Shown: piece after piece, positions 51,471 to 58,615 of the stretch
Layout of the letters: each line of letters starts with the position of its first letter
How positions within the stretch are numbered: position 1 is the stretch's first letter
Assembly: GCA_013289825.1 (NCBI GenBank)
Contig: JABCZF010000003.1
Span: 149,581 to 213,580, forward strand
DNA from: Acidobacteriota bacterium
GTDB lineage: Bacteria > Acidobacteriota > Terriglobia > Acidiferrales > UBA7541
Direction of reading: 5' to 3'
DNA: 64,000 nt
Notes under the pieces: generated by a model
The model's input: the letters and a program-made list of their open reading frames with translations, nothing else
What the model was told of the DNA's origin: nothing
Database searches by the model: none
Program-made: the position numbers and the translations under genes

Positions 51471-52529
51471 ATGGTCCGGATGGAAACTACCCTTGGCTTC
51501 AGCAAACGCGCTTGCCTTATCTTTCTGCTTCTGCTCGTTCCCTTTCGTGTCGCCAAGGCGTCTGATGTGACTTCGACTCTCGTGATTGGTGGTTCTCGTA
51601 TTGACGTGACCATTCAATCGTCCGCAACACCGAGCGCTCCGCTTTCCGAAACCGACGTTATGAAGTGGGTGCAGTTCGCGGCGGAATCCGTCGCAACCTA
51701 CTACAAGCGTTTCCCGGTTCCCCATCTCACCCTCCGAGTCATTTCCTTCGAGGGGACTGGCGTACGCCATGGCATGACCTGGGGCCGGGACGGCGGCCTG
51801 ATCGTCATCCACGCGGGGAACAAAACCACGCCAGCCGAGTTTGCCGAAGACTGGATGCTGACCCACGAGATGATCCATCTGGCGTTTCCGTCGATGGCCG
51901 ATGAGCACCATTGGATCGAAGAAGGCATCTCGGTGTACGTCGAGCCCATCGCTCGCATTCGAGCGGGCCACTGGACGGCTCTCGCAATGTGGAGCGACCT
52001 CGTCCGCGACATGCCTAAAGGACTTCCCGGAGCGGACGATGCGGGACTGGACCACACGCACACCTGGGGAAGAACGTACTGGGGCGGGGCGCTCTTTTGC
52101 TTCGTAGCCGACGTGGAAATCCGCAAGCAAAGCAAAAATAAAAAGGGATTGGAAGATGCGCTGCGAGGAATTCTCGAAACCGGCGGCGACATTCGCGAAG
52201 ATTGGGATTTGCAGAAGGCCCTCGCGACGGGCGACCACGCGGTGGGATTGGACGTGCTGGAGAGATTGTACGCCGAGTGGAAAGACAAACCGGTGCACGT
52301 GGACCTTCGGGTCATGTGGAAGCAACTGGGTGTCGAAGCCGACGGAGCGGTTGGCCTGAACGACGAAGCCCCGCTCGCCGTCATCCGCCACGCTATTGAG
52401 ACCGGCACTCCCACCGCCAGCTCCGGCGCCGCCGCAACCTCATCGAACGCCTGGCCATCGCCAATAGACCCTGCCGCCCCCGCGGGTCCCCTGGCAATCT
52501 TCGCCGGCCGCACGAAGCGCTCAAACTGA
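51471..52529 (+). CDS. Exported gluzincin-like metalloprotease domain protein
   Basis: A 352-residue protein with a signal peptide (C-L-I-F-L-L-L-L-V-P-F). A zinc site T-H-E-M-I-H with a downstream W-I-E-E-G-I-S-V-Y-V-E is visible (HExxH then Glu), as in gluzincins of the M61 and related families. The preceding strand R-H-G-M-T-W-G-R-D-G-G-L-I-V-I-H fits the edge strand. The C-terminal 40 residues are Ala/Pro/Ser-rich and may be a poorly conserved tail. It follows the DoxX gene by 63 bases on the same strand, so membership in the RiPP transcript is possible but doubtful. Confidence 0.8.
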   Translation: MVRMETTLGFSKRACLIFLLLLVPFRVAKASDVTSTLVIGGSRIDVTIQSSATPSAPLSETDVMKWVQFAAESVATYYKRFPVPHLTLRVISFEGTGVRHGMTWGRDGGLIVIHAGNKTTPAEFAEDWMLTHEMIHLAFPSMADEHHWIEEGISVYVEPIARIRAGHWTALAMWSDLVRDMPKGLPGADDAGLDHTHTWGRTYWGGALFCFVADVEIRKQSKNKKGLEDALRGILETGGDIREDWDLQKALATGDHAVGLDVLERLYAEWKDKPVHVDLRVMWKQLGVEADGAVGLNDEAPLAVIRHAIETGTPTASSGAAATSSNAWPSPIDPAAPAGPLAIFAGRTKRSN

Positions 52530-52593
52530 CCATAGCGCAGGGCCATTTCGCATGTCTCTAGGAGCCTCTGGCCCGAGGGCAGGCCGGCTCGAG

Positions 52594-53130
52594 CTACGTC
52601 TTGCGGCGGAGCGGGACGTCTGCAGGCGGAGAATCTTCGCTGTCGAAAGCCGCGGGGCCGGGATGTTCGATGTGAAATTCAGGACGGGATTCGAGCAGCC
52701 GGACGCAGCGGTTCCAGCGGAGGATGCTGTCGTCATTACCGGCGGGGCGGGTTTTTTCGGCTTCGGCAAAGCAGCGCAGGGCTTCTTCGACAAGCGGTAG
52801 GAGAATGTGGGCGGAGCAGCCGGAGTGGAGTTGCGCTTTTGCGCGGCGTTCCTGCAGAAGGCCGCTGTAGTAGTTGCGCTCGTAAGGATCGCGGAGAGAT
52901 TGAAAGACGGAGTGGGCCTCGGCGTAGCGGTCGGCGGCAGCGCCGGTGAACTGGTCGGTGATGGCGAGGCCGAGCATGCGCCGAGCCAGCTGATGGTCCG
53001 CGTCAACGACCAGGATATCGCGGCAGATGGATTCAGCTTCTTCGGGTTCGTTGAGGTAACGGTAGAGTTCGGCTTTGGCGATGGCTTCGGGGATGCCTGC
53101 TTTGGAGATGGACTTGAGTTGGTGTGGCAT
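52594..53130 (-). CDS. TPR-like helical protein of unknown function
   Basis: A 178-residue protein made of antiparallel helices: A-K-A-E-L-Y-R-Y-L-N-E-P-E-E-A-E-S-I, D-A-D-H-Q-L-A-R-R-M-L-G-L, A-E-A-H-S-V-F-Q-S-L, and C-F-A-E-A-E-K-T-R-P-A-G-N-D-D, consistent with about three TPR units. AGGAGG lies 4 bases before the ATG at 53130, which decides the start. It sits 61 bases downstream of sdhB, separated from it by a strong hairpin. Confidence 0.72.
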   Translation of the reverse strand: MPHQLKSISKAGIPEAIAKAELYRYLNEPEEAESICRDILVVDADHQLARRMLGLAITDQFTGAAADRYAEAHSVFQSLRDPYERNYYSGLLQERRAKAQLHSGCSAHILLPLVEEALRCFAEAEKTRPAGNDDSILRWNRCVRLLESRPEFHIEHPGPAAFDSEDSPPADVPLRRKT

Positions 53131-53162
53131 GGACCCTCCTGAGTGCTCCGGAGAACAACGCA

Positions 53163-53185
53163 CCGGCGGCAGCCTGTGCCGCCGG
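53163..53185 (-). terminator. GC-rich hairpin downstream of sdhB
   Basis: A perfect 9-bp stem, CCGGCGGCA (53163-53171) and TGCCGCCGG (53177-53185), with a 5-base loop. It begins 6 bases after the sdhB stop. On the minus strand it is followed by TGCGTTGTTC, only modestly T-rich, so it may act as a terminator or transcript stabiliser for the sdh operon. Confidence 0.55.
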
Positions 53186-53191
53186 ATTATG

Positions 53192-53926
53192 TTACTGTCC
53201 GCGGATTTTGCGGAATAGCATAGTCAATGGATCGTAGAACTGGTCGACTACACGCTCCTTGAGCGGAATGATGGCGTTGTCGGTGATATGGATTTCTTCG
53301 GGGCAGACCTCGGTGCAACATTTGGTGATGTTGCAGAGGCCGATGCCGAGCTCCTCCTTCAGCAAGCCAACGCGATTGCCGGCGTCAAGCGGATGAAGCT
53401 CGAGCCCGGCCACGCGTACGAAAAATCGCGGGCCGCCGAATTTCGCTTTAGCGTCATGCTCGCGAATGACGTGGCAAACGTCCTGGCAGAGAAAACATTC
53501 GATGCACTTGCGGAATTCCTGGACGCGGTCGACATCGATTTGGGAGATTTTCCAGTCGGTGTTCTGGTGCGGGTGAAAGGCGGGGATTTTCTTGTTGACC
53601 TGATAATTCCAGGAAACGTCGGTGACCAGGTCTTTGATTCGCGGAAAAGATTTCATGGGCATGACGGTGATGGGCTGGTCCTTGGGAAGATCGTCCATGC
53701 GCGTTTTGCAGGTGAGGCGCGGTCGGCCGTTGACTTCCGCGGAGCACGAGCCGCACTTCCCTGCTTTGCAGTTCCAGCGCACGGCGAGATCGGGCGCGAG
53801 ATGGCCTTGAATGTAGTGGAGCGCGTCGAGTACGACCATGCCCGGGGCCACGGGCACGGTGTAGTCGACTGTTTGGCCACCGACGGTGCCTACGCCGCGG
53901 AATACTCGTAATGTTGCGTCAGACAT
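53192..53926 (-). CDS. sdhB: Succinate dehydrogenase/fumarate reductase iron-sulfur subunit
   Basis: A 244-residue electron-transfer subunit. The [2Fe-2S] ligands lie in W-N-C-K-A-G-K-C-G-S-C about residues 51-61 plus C-K-T near 73. The [4Fe-4S] and [3Fe-4S] sites lie in C-I-E-C-F-L-C-Q-D-V-C about 141-151 and C-N-I-T-K-C-C-T-E-V-C-P about 200-211. This carries electrons from the flavin of SdhA to quinone at the membrane subunit. It is the third gene of the sdhC-sdhA-sdhB operon, 111 bases after sdhA. Confidence 0.95.
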   Translation of the reverse strand: MSDATLRVFRGVGTVGGQTVDYTVPVAPGMVVLDALHYIQGHLAPDLAVRWNCKAGKCGSCSAEVNGRPRLTCKTRMDDLPKDQPITVMPMKSFPRIKDLVTDVSWNYQVNKKIPAFHPHQNTDWKISQIDVDRVQEFRKCIECFLCQDVCHVIREHDAKAKFGGPRFFVRVAGLELHPLDAGNRVGLLKEELGIGLCNITKCCTEVCPEEIHITDNAIIPLKERVVDQFYDPLTMLFRKIRGQ

Positions 53927-54037
53927 CTAGGAGTTCTCCAAAGTACGCTCGGGGTACTACGCCCGAGATTGCTAGAACATTGTGGGCTAAAGCCCGGCAC
54001 CACCAGCACCCGCCGAAAAAACTGCGGGCCACAAAAC

Positions 54038-55753
54038 CTAGTCAGCCATGGCGAGCTGCTTCAGTTCATCGGGCATTTCCTCGACCGCAGATTCGCGGCG
54101 CTTCATCTCCACGCCTTCTCGGACAATGATGTTGTGCTTTTTCTCCCACACGGGATCGTAATTCGGATAATCGATGCGGCTGTGCGCGCCGCGGCTTTCC
54201 GTGCGTGCGAGGGCACTGAGAGCGACTGCTTCGGAAACCGTGAGCATGGACTTCAGTTCCGACGCTAGATGCCAGCCGGGATTGAAAAGGCGCGAGCCCT
54301 CGACGCTGGCTTGCGCCGCGCGAGTTTTTAGTTGTTCGAGCTCGGCGAAGGCTTTCTTTAGATCTTCTTCGGTGCGGAAAATTCCGACCAGGCTTTGCAT
54401 GACCTTTTGCAGGTCGCGGTGAACGGCGTAGGGACTCTCGGAATTGGGATTCGAAAACGGCGCGAGCAGTTCCTTTTCGGCTTCTGCGATTTGCGCTTCG
54501 GAAACTCCGGTGTAGGAGACACGCTTGGCGTGTTCCGCGGCGCCCAGTCCGGCGCGTCGGCCGAAAACCAGCAGATCGGAGAGCGAATTGCCGCCCAGGC
54601 GATTCGAACCGTGGAGGCCGGCAGCGGCTTCACCAGCGGCGAACAGGCCCGGCAAGGTGGACTGCGCGGTTTCCGCTTCGACGCGAATGCCGCCCATGAC
54701 GTAGTGGCACGTGGGACCCACTTCCATGGGGCCTTTAGTGATGTCCACATCGGCGAGTTCTTTGAATTGGTGGTACATGCTGGGGAGTTTCTTCTTCACA
54801 TATTCGGCCGGCTTGTGAGAGATGTCGAGATAAGCGCCGCCGTGCTCCGTGCCGCGGCCTTCTTTTACTTCGGTGTAGATGGAGCGGGCCACGACGTCGC
54901 GTGTGGAAAGTTCCATGCGCTGGGGGTCGTATTTCTCCATAAAGCGCTCGCCGAGTTTGTTGCGCAGAATCCCGCCTTCGCCGCGAACGGCTTCGGTAAC
55001 GAGAAGACCCTGCACGCCGGGCGGCCAGACCATGCCCGTGGGATGGAACTGTACGAATTCCATATCCATAAGCTCGGCTCCGGCCTGGTAGGCAAGCGTC
55101 ATGCCGTCGCCGGTGTACTCCCAGGAGTTGGAAGTGACCGGCCAGGCTTTTCCTATGCCTCCGGTAGCGATGACAACCGATTTGGCTTTGAAAACGATGA
55201 AGCGGCCATTTTCGCGCCAGTAGCCGAACGCTCCGGCCAAGCGGCCGCCATCGGTGAGGAGACGCGTGACGGTGCACTCCATGTAAACGTCGAAGCCAAG
55301 CTGCACGCCGCGATCCTGAAGCGTTCGTATCATTTCGAGGCCGGTGCGGTCGCCGACGTGGCACAGACGCTTGTAGGTGTGGCCGCCGAAGGCGCGCTGG
55401 AGAATCGCGCCTTTGTCGGTGCGGTCAAAAAGCGCGCCCCACTGCTCGAGTTCGCGGACGCGGTCGGGAGCTTCCTGCGCGTGAAGCTGGGCCATACGCC
55501 AGTTGTTTAGAAATTTTCCACCGCGCATGGTGTCGCGGAAATGAGGTTGCCAGCCGTCGGCGGCGTCGACGTTGGCCATCGCCGCGGCGATGCCGCCTTC
55601 GGCCATCACGGTGTGTGCTTTTCCAAGGAGAGATTTACAAACGACGCCGACGGAAGCGCCCTTCGCGAGAGCTTCAATCGCGGCGCGCAATCCGGCGCCG
55701 CCGGCGCCGATGATGAGAACGTCGTGTTCGCGTGTCTCGTAGCTGGTGGTCAC
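54038..55753 (-). CDS. sdhA: Succinate dehydrogenase flavoprotein subunit
   Basis: A 571-residue subunit oxidising succinate to fumarate with covalent FAD. Visible are the FAD motif I-I-G-A-G-G-A-G-L-R-A-A about residues 15-26, V-Q-F-H-P-T-G-M about residue 240, the C-terminal L-H-G-S-N-R-L-G-G-N-S-L-S-D about 383, and R-T-E-S-R-G-A-H-S-R near 517. Its ATG overlaps the stop of the membrane subunit by ATGA. Confidence 0.96.
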   Translation of the reverse strand: MTTSYETREHDVLIIGAGGAGLRAAIEALAKGASVGVVCKSLLGKAHTVMAEGGIAAAMANVDAADGWQPHFRDTMRGGKFLNNWRMAQLHAQEAPDRVRELEQWGALFDRTDKGAILQRAFGGHTYKRLCHVGDRTGLEMIRTLQDRGVQLGFDVYMECTVTRLLTDGGRLAGAFGYWRENGRFIVFKAKSVVIATGGIGKAWPVTSNSWEYTGDGMTLAYQAGAELMDMEFVQFHPTGMVWPPGVQGLLVTEAVRGEGGILRNKLGERFMEKYDPQRMELSTRDVVARSIYTEVKEGRGTEHGGAYLDISHKPAEYVKKKLPSMYHQFKELADVDITKGPMEVGPTCHYVMGGIRVEAETAQSTLPGLFAAGEAAAGLHGSNRLGGNSLSDLLVFGRRAGLGAAEHAKRVSYTGVSEAQIAEAEKELLAPFSNPNSESPYAVHRDLQKVMQSLVGIFRTEEDLKKAFAELEQLKTRAAQASVEGSRLFNPGWHLASELKSMLTVSEAVALSALARTESRGAHSRIDYPNYDPVWEKKHNIIVREGVEMKRRESAVEEMPDELKQLAMAD

Positions 55754-56508
55754 ATGAGCCTCAGGTCGTGGATGGCGCCGCTGGCGACCAGACGGATATA
55801 AAAGTCCGTGAGGCCGACGGTGATCAGACTCGTCCAGGCCAGAAGCATGTGGCGATCATTCAAAAAGCTGACGCCGCGCCAAACGGCGAAACGGGATTTG
55901 CCGAAGGAGGCGCAAGAGAAGCAGTCGAGTTTTCCGCCAGCGAGATGGCGGAGGGAGTGGCAGGAAAACGTGTACAGCGTGAGCATGACGATGTTGACGC
56001 TCATGACCAGAGTCCCAAAGCCTACACCGAAATGGCCGCCGAAATCGTAGGCGAGCACGACGTCGTACCAGAGAAACCCAAGAAATACGAGCGCAAGATA
56101 GAAAAAATAGCGGTGAACGTTTTGCAGGATAAAGGGAAACGCCGTTTCGCCCCGGTAGTTGCGTTTGGAAGATTCGCCCACGGCACAAGCCGGCGGATCG
56201 AGAAAAAATGCGCGGTAATAAGCTTTGCGGTAGTAGTAGCACGTGGCGCGAAACCCGAGGGGTCCGGCGAGGATGAGCAAAGCTGGGGAGAATTTCCACC
56301 AATGATGTTGAGGATCAATGAGCGGCGAATAGAAAGGCGAAAGATAGGGCCCCCATTCGAAGTACTTATTTTCAAAGGCCCGCAGCGTCGCGTATAGCCC
56401 AAAGCCGCCAAGAAGAATAATTACGGGCACAAGTTCGACCCACCAAGCGTCGCGGCGCAACGTGCTTCCGAGCCGCGATTCGGGCAAGAGGGTTGGCGAG
56501 CCAGCCAT
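55750..56508 (-). CDS. sdhC: Succinate dehydrogenase membrane subunit with Cys/His cluster
   Basis: A 252-residue membrane anchor with about five helices, first gene of the operon. It resembles the single-subunit type seen in actinobacterial Sdh1, with W-W-K-F-S-P-A-L-L-I-L about residues 70-80 and T-C-Y-Y-Y-R-K-A-Y-Y-R about 89-99. A striking Cys/His set, C183-H184...H188...C196-x-x-C199 (F-S-C-H-S-L-R-H then D-C-F-S-C), sits at the end of a helix. Mycobacterial Sdh1 has been described with a membrane-embedded Rieske-type cluster, so a metal site here is a reasonable inference. Confidence 0.85.
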   Translation of the reverse strand: MAGSPTLLPESRLGSTLRRDAWWVELVPVIILLGGFGLYATLRAFENKYFEWGPYLSPFYSPLIDPQHHWWKFSPALLILAGPLGFRATCYYYRKAYYRAFFLDPPACAVGESSKRNYRGETAFPFILQNVHRYFFYLALVFLGFLWYDVVLAYDFGGHFGVGFGTLVMSVNIVMLTLYTFSCHSLRHLAGGKLDCFSCASFGKSRFAVWRGVSFLNDRHMLLAWTSLITVGLTDFYIRLVASGAIHDLRLM

Positions 56509-56691
56509 CTAGGGACCTCCAGGGTGGCAGTGAGCAAATCAGAGACTAAATGATTGCACACGAATTATATCCAAGACACGGCGTAACGGCCAATTCAGAG
56601 AACAGGGTCGCCGAAGAGATGGCATCCCGGCCGGTCCCGAGATCGGCCGAGTGTGTCGGCAGCCGAAATCAGTGGCTCCGGAGAATCCCGA

Positions 56692-56720
56692 TGTCCAAAT
56701 CGCCATGTTTCGAACGACAT
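56692..56720 (+). promoter_or_regulatory. ECF sigma promoter-like element 1
   Basis: TGTCCA at 56692-56697 and CGACAT at 56715-56720, separated by exactly 17 bases; the sequence continues A-A-T-C-G-C after the first hexamer as in the other two copies. It lies 57 bases before the start of the 47-residue membrane protein gene. The -10 core CGAC fits the CG[AT]C core described for ECF42 sigma factors, as I recall it. Confidence 0.72.
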
Positions 56721-56777
56721 TCTAGTAGCAGAGCAGGATGCCTCCGAAACGCATAACGGAGACTTGGAGGGTTGGCC

Positions 56778-56921
56778 ATGAGCATCGTGAAACTGTTGCT
56801 GGTTATCGGAATCGTGCTGACCGTCGTCAAGGTATTGTTGGGGCCGGACTGCTGGTTTTTCGCGGTCGAGGCCGTCGTAAGACTCCTGGTGGTCGCATGG
56901 ATATCGGCTGCCGGAGCTTAG
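56778..56921 (+). CDS. 47-residue membrane protein in the ECF regulon
   Basis: A short ORF with a strong GGAGG 8 bases before its ATG, encoding one or two hydrophobic segments: residues 4-22 (K-L-L-L-V-I-G-I-V-L-T-V-V-K-V-L-L-G) and 28-44 (A-V-E-A-V-V-R-L-L-V-V-A-W-I-S-A). A P-D-C-W-F-F turn lies between them. It is the only gene after promoter-like element 1 and is followed by element 2. No family is recognised; a membrane partner of the stress response is plausible. Confidence 0.62.
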   Translation: MSIVKLLLVIGIVLTVVKVLLGPDCWFFAVEAVVRLLVVAWISAAGA

Positions 56922-56964
56922 GAGCTGTGGCAAACTGGCACCGCAAAAGTAATTTTGGCGAGGC

Positions 56965-56993
56965 TGTCCAAATCGCTGCGCTTCAATCGTCAT
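56965..56993 (+). promoter_or_regulatory. ECF sigma promoter-like element 2
   Basis: TGTCCA at 56965-56970 and CGTCAT at 56988-56993 with a 17-base spacer starting A-A-T-C-G-C. It lies 51 bases before the GTG of the first DGPF gene and probably drives that gene with the DHFR-like gene. Confidence 0.76.
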
Positions 56994-57044
56994 AGTAGTA
57001 GTGGAGCTGGAATGCTTAGCAAAACCCGTGAAGGAGATTCTAGA

Positions 57045-57434
57045 GTGAAATACATCCTGATGGACTATGTCGGCGAAGCGGGCTGGCCACAATTGACGAG
57101 GAACGAGCAAGAACACTGGTTGGGCGCTTATCAAGCCTACATGGAGGCCATGACCAAGGCGGGCATACTAAAGGACAGCAAAGGCCTCTATCCCACCTCG
57201 GCGGCAACGACCGTGCGGGTCGCAAACGCCAAGACCCAGGTTCTTGACGGCCCCTATGCGGACTCCAAAGAGCAGCTGGGCGGCTTTCATATCATCGAGG
57301 TGGCCGATCTGGACGCCGCGATCTCATGGGCAGCCCGCAGCCCAACCGCTCTTCACGGTGTCGTCGAAGTGCGTCCCGTGCGCGAGGGCACGCTTCTGAC
57401 GGACGACCTTTCCCAATACATCAAACCAGAATAA
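57045..57434 (+). CDS. DGPF/YCII-related protein 1
   Basis: A 129-residue ferredoxin-like-fold protein of the YCII/DGPF family. It starts K-Y-I-L-M-D-Y-V and carries the family motif as V-L-D-G-P-Y-A-D-S-K-E-Q-L-G-G-F about residues 65-80 (DGPY in place of DGPF), followed by A-A-I-S-W-A-A-R-S-P. The GTG start with AAGGAG upstream matches the position of the ATG in the second copy. DGPF proteins are the standard neighbours of ECF42 sigma factors and may act as their sensors or targets. Confidence 0.88.
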   Translation: MKYILMDYVGEAGWPQLTRNEQEHWLGAYQAYMEAMTKAGILKDSKGLYPTSAATTVRVANAKTQVLDGPYADSKEQLGGFHIIEVADLDAAISWAARSPTALHGVVEVRPVREGTLLTDDLSQYIKPE

Positions 57435-57492
57435 GCCCGAACGCAGCGCAAGTTTCACAATGACACGTCAACAAAGACAAGAGGAGAAGAAC

Positions 57493-58053
57493 ATGCGTAA
57501 ATTAGTCGTTTTCAATATGGTGTCGCTGGATGGTTTTTTTGTAGACCGCAAAGGCGACATGAGCTGGGCCCACAAGAATGATGCGGAGTGGAACGCGTTC
57601 GTCAACGAGAATGCCAGTGGCAATGGCGTGCTCGTCTTCGGCAGGATTACTTACGAACTGATGGCCAGCTACTGGCCAACACCGATGGCGCTAGAGAATT
57701 CTCCGGTGGTGGCCAAAGCCATGAACGATATCCCGAAAATCGTGTTTTCGCGAACGCTGGACAACGCGTCGTGGAGCAACACGAAGCTGGTCAAGGGCGA
57801 CCTGGCCGCGGAAATGCGCAAGTTGAAAAAAGAGCCCGGACCGGACATGGTAATTCTGGGAAGCGGCAGCATCGTTTCCCAACTGGCGCAGCAAAATCTG
57901 ATCGATGAATACCAGATCGCGCTGAGCCCCATTGTTCTTGGCAACGGCAGGACGATGTTCGCAGGCGTCAAGGAGAAGCTGAACTTCAAGCTGACCAAGT
58001 CGCGCACCTTCGCCAATGGCACGGTCTTCGCTTGTTACCAGCCAGGGGCCTGA
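57493..58053 (+). CDS. Dihydrofolate reductase family protein (RibD-C-like)
   Basis: A 186-residue protein: K-L-V-V-F-N-M-V-S-L-D-G-F-F about residues 3-16, L-V-F-G-R-I-T-Y-E-L about residue 45, and M-V-I-L-G-S-G-S-I-V-S-Q-L about residue 120 mark the DHFR/RibD C-terminal fold that binds NADPH. Real DHFR activity is not implied. GAGGAG 6 bases before the ATG fixes the start. It lies 58 bases after DGPF1, forming a likely two-gene unit under element 2; YCII and DHFR-like genes are commonly associated with ECF loci. Confidence 0.87.
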   Translation: MRKLVVFNMVSLDGFFVDRKGDMSWAHKNDAEWNAFVNENASGNGVLVFGRITYELMASYWPTPMALENSPVVAKAMNDIPKIVFSRTLDNASWSNTKLVKGDLAAEMRKLKKEPGPDMVILGSGSIVSQLAQQNLIDEYQIALSPIVLGNGRTMFAGVKEKLNFKLTKSRTFANGTVFACYQPGA

Positions 58054-58166
58054 GCGAGGAGCACCATGGCCAACCCAGCTGCACCCCTCGAAGGCACTCC
58101 CGCGCATTTGCTGGGGCTTGTCCTTATAAGCATAAGCGACACGGCGCGTCGCCAGCGCGTCGTAGT

Positions 58167-58195
58167 TGTCCAAATCGCTGGCGGCCAGGCGTCAT
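58167..58195 (+). promoter_or_regulatory. ECF sigma promoter-like element 3
   Basis: TGTCCA at 58167-58172 and CGTCAT at 58190-58195, again with a 17-base spacer beginning A-A-T-C-G-C-T-G. It precedes DGPF2 by 50 bases and so would drive DGPF2 and the sigma factor itself, giving positive autoregulation. Confidence 0.78.
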
Positions 58196-58245
58196 TCTAG
58201 TGGCGGCGCATCTTGCCTGCCAAATACCAATAGAGGAGACTCGAG

Positions 58246-58599
58246 ATGAAATACATGCTGATGGCTTATGTGAACGAAGCTGCTTGGCCCCAAATGACGA
58301 AGGACCAGCAAGAACAAGGCATGGCGGCTTACACCGCGTACCGGGAAGCGCTGACAGCGGCGGGCGTCCTCGCGGGCAGCAACCGCCTCCAGCCAAGTTC
58401 GACAGCGACCACCGTGCGGCTTGCCCATGGCAAGTCGCAGGTCCTCGATGGCCCTTTTGTGGAATCGAAAGAACAGTTGGGTGGCTACTTTCTCATCGAT
58501 GTCGCGGATCTCGATGCGGCCATCTCGTGGGCGGCCCGGTGCCCGGCCACCAGCCACGGTGTCGTCGAGGTGCGTCCCATCTGGGGCATGCCCGCGTGA
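58246..58599 (+). CDS. DGPF/YCII-related protein 2
   Basis: A 117-residue YCII-family protein, a paralogue of DGPF1. It starts K-Y-M-L-M-A-Y-V and has Q-V-L-D-G-P-F-V-E-S-K-E-Q-L-G-G-Y about residues 64-80, with the classical DGPF. GAGGAG precedes the ATG. It ends 17 bases before the sigma factor start, so the two are surely co-transcribed, the normal arrangement in ECF42 loci. Confidence 0.92.
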   Translation: MKYMLMAYVNEAAWPQMTKDQQEQGMAAYTAYREALTAAGVLAGSNRLQPSSTATTVRLAHGKSQVLDGPFVESKEQLGGYFLIDVADLDAAISWAARCPATSHGVVEVRPIWGMPA

Positions 58600-58615
58600 T
58601 CCGCGTCGCAGCGTA

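Noticed and set aside
54395..55510. 371-codon plus-strand frame opposite sdhA
   Set aside because: Antisense shadow of the flavoprotein gene; no ribosome binding site, no recognisable fold.
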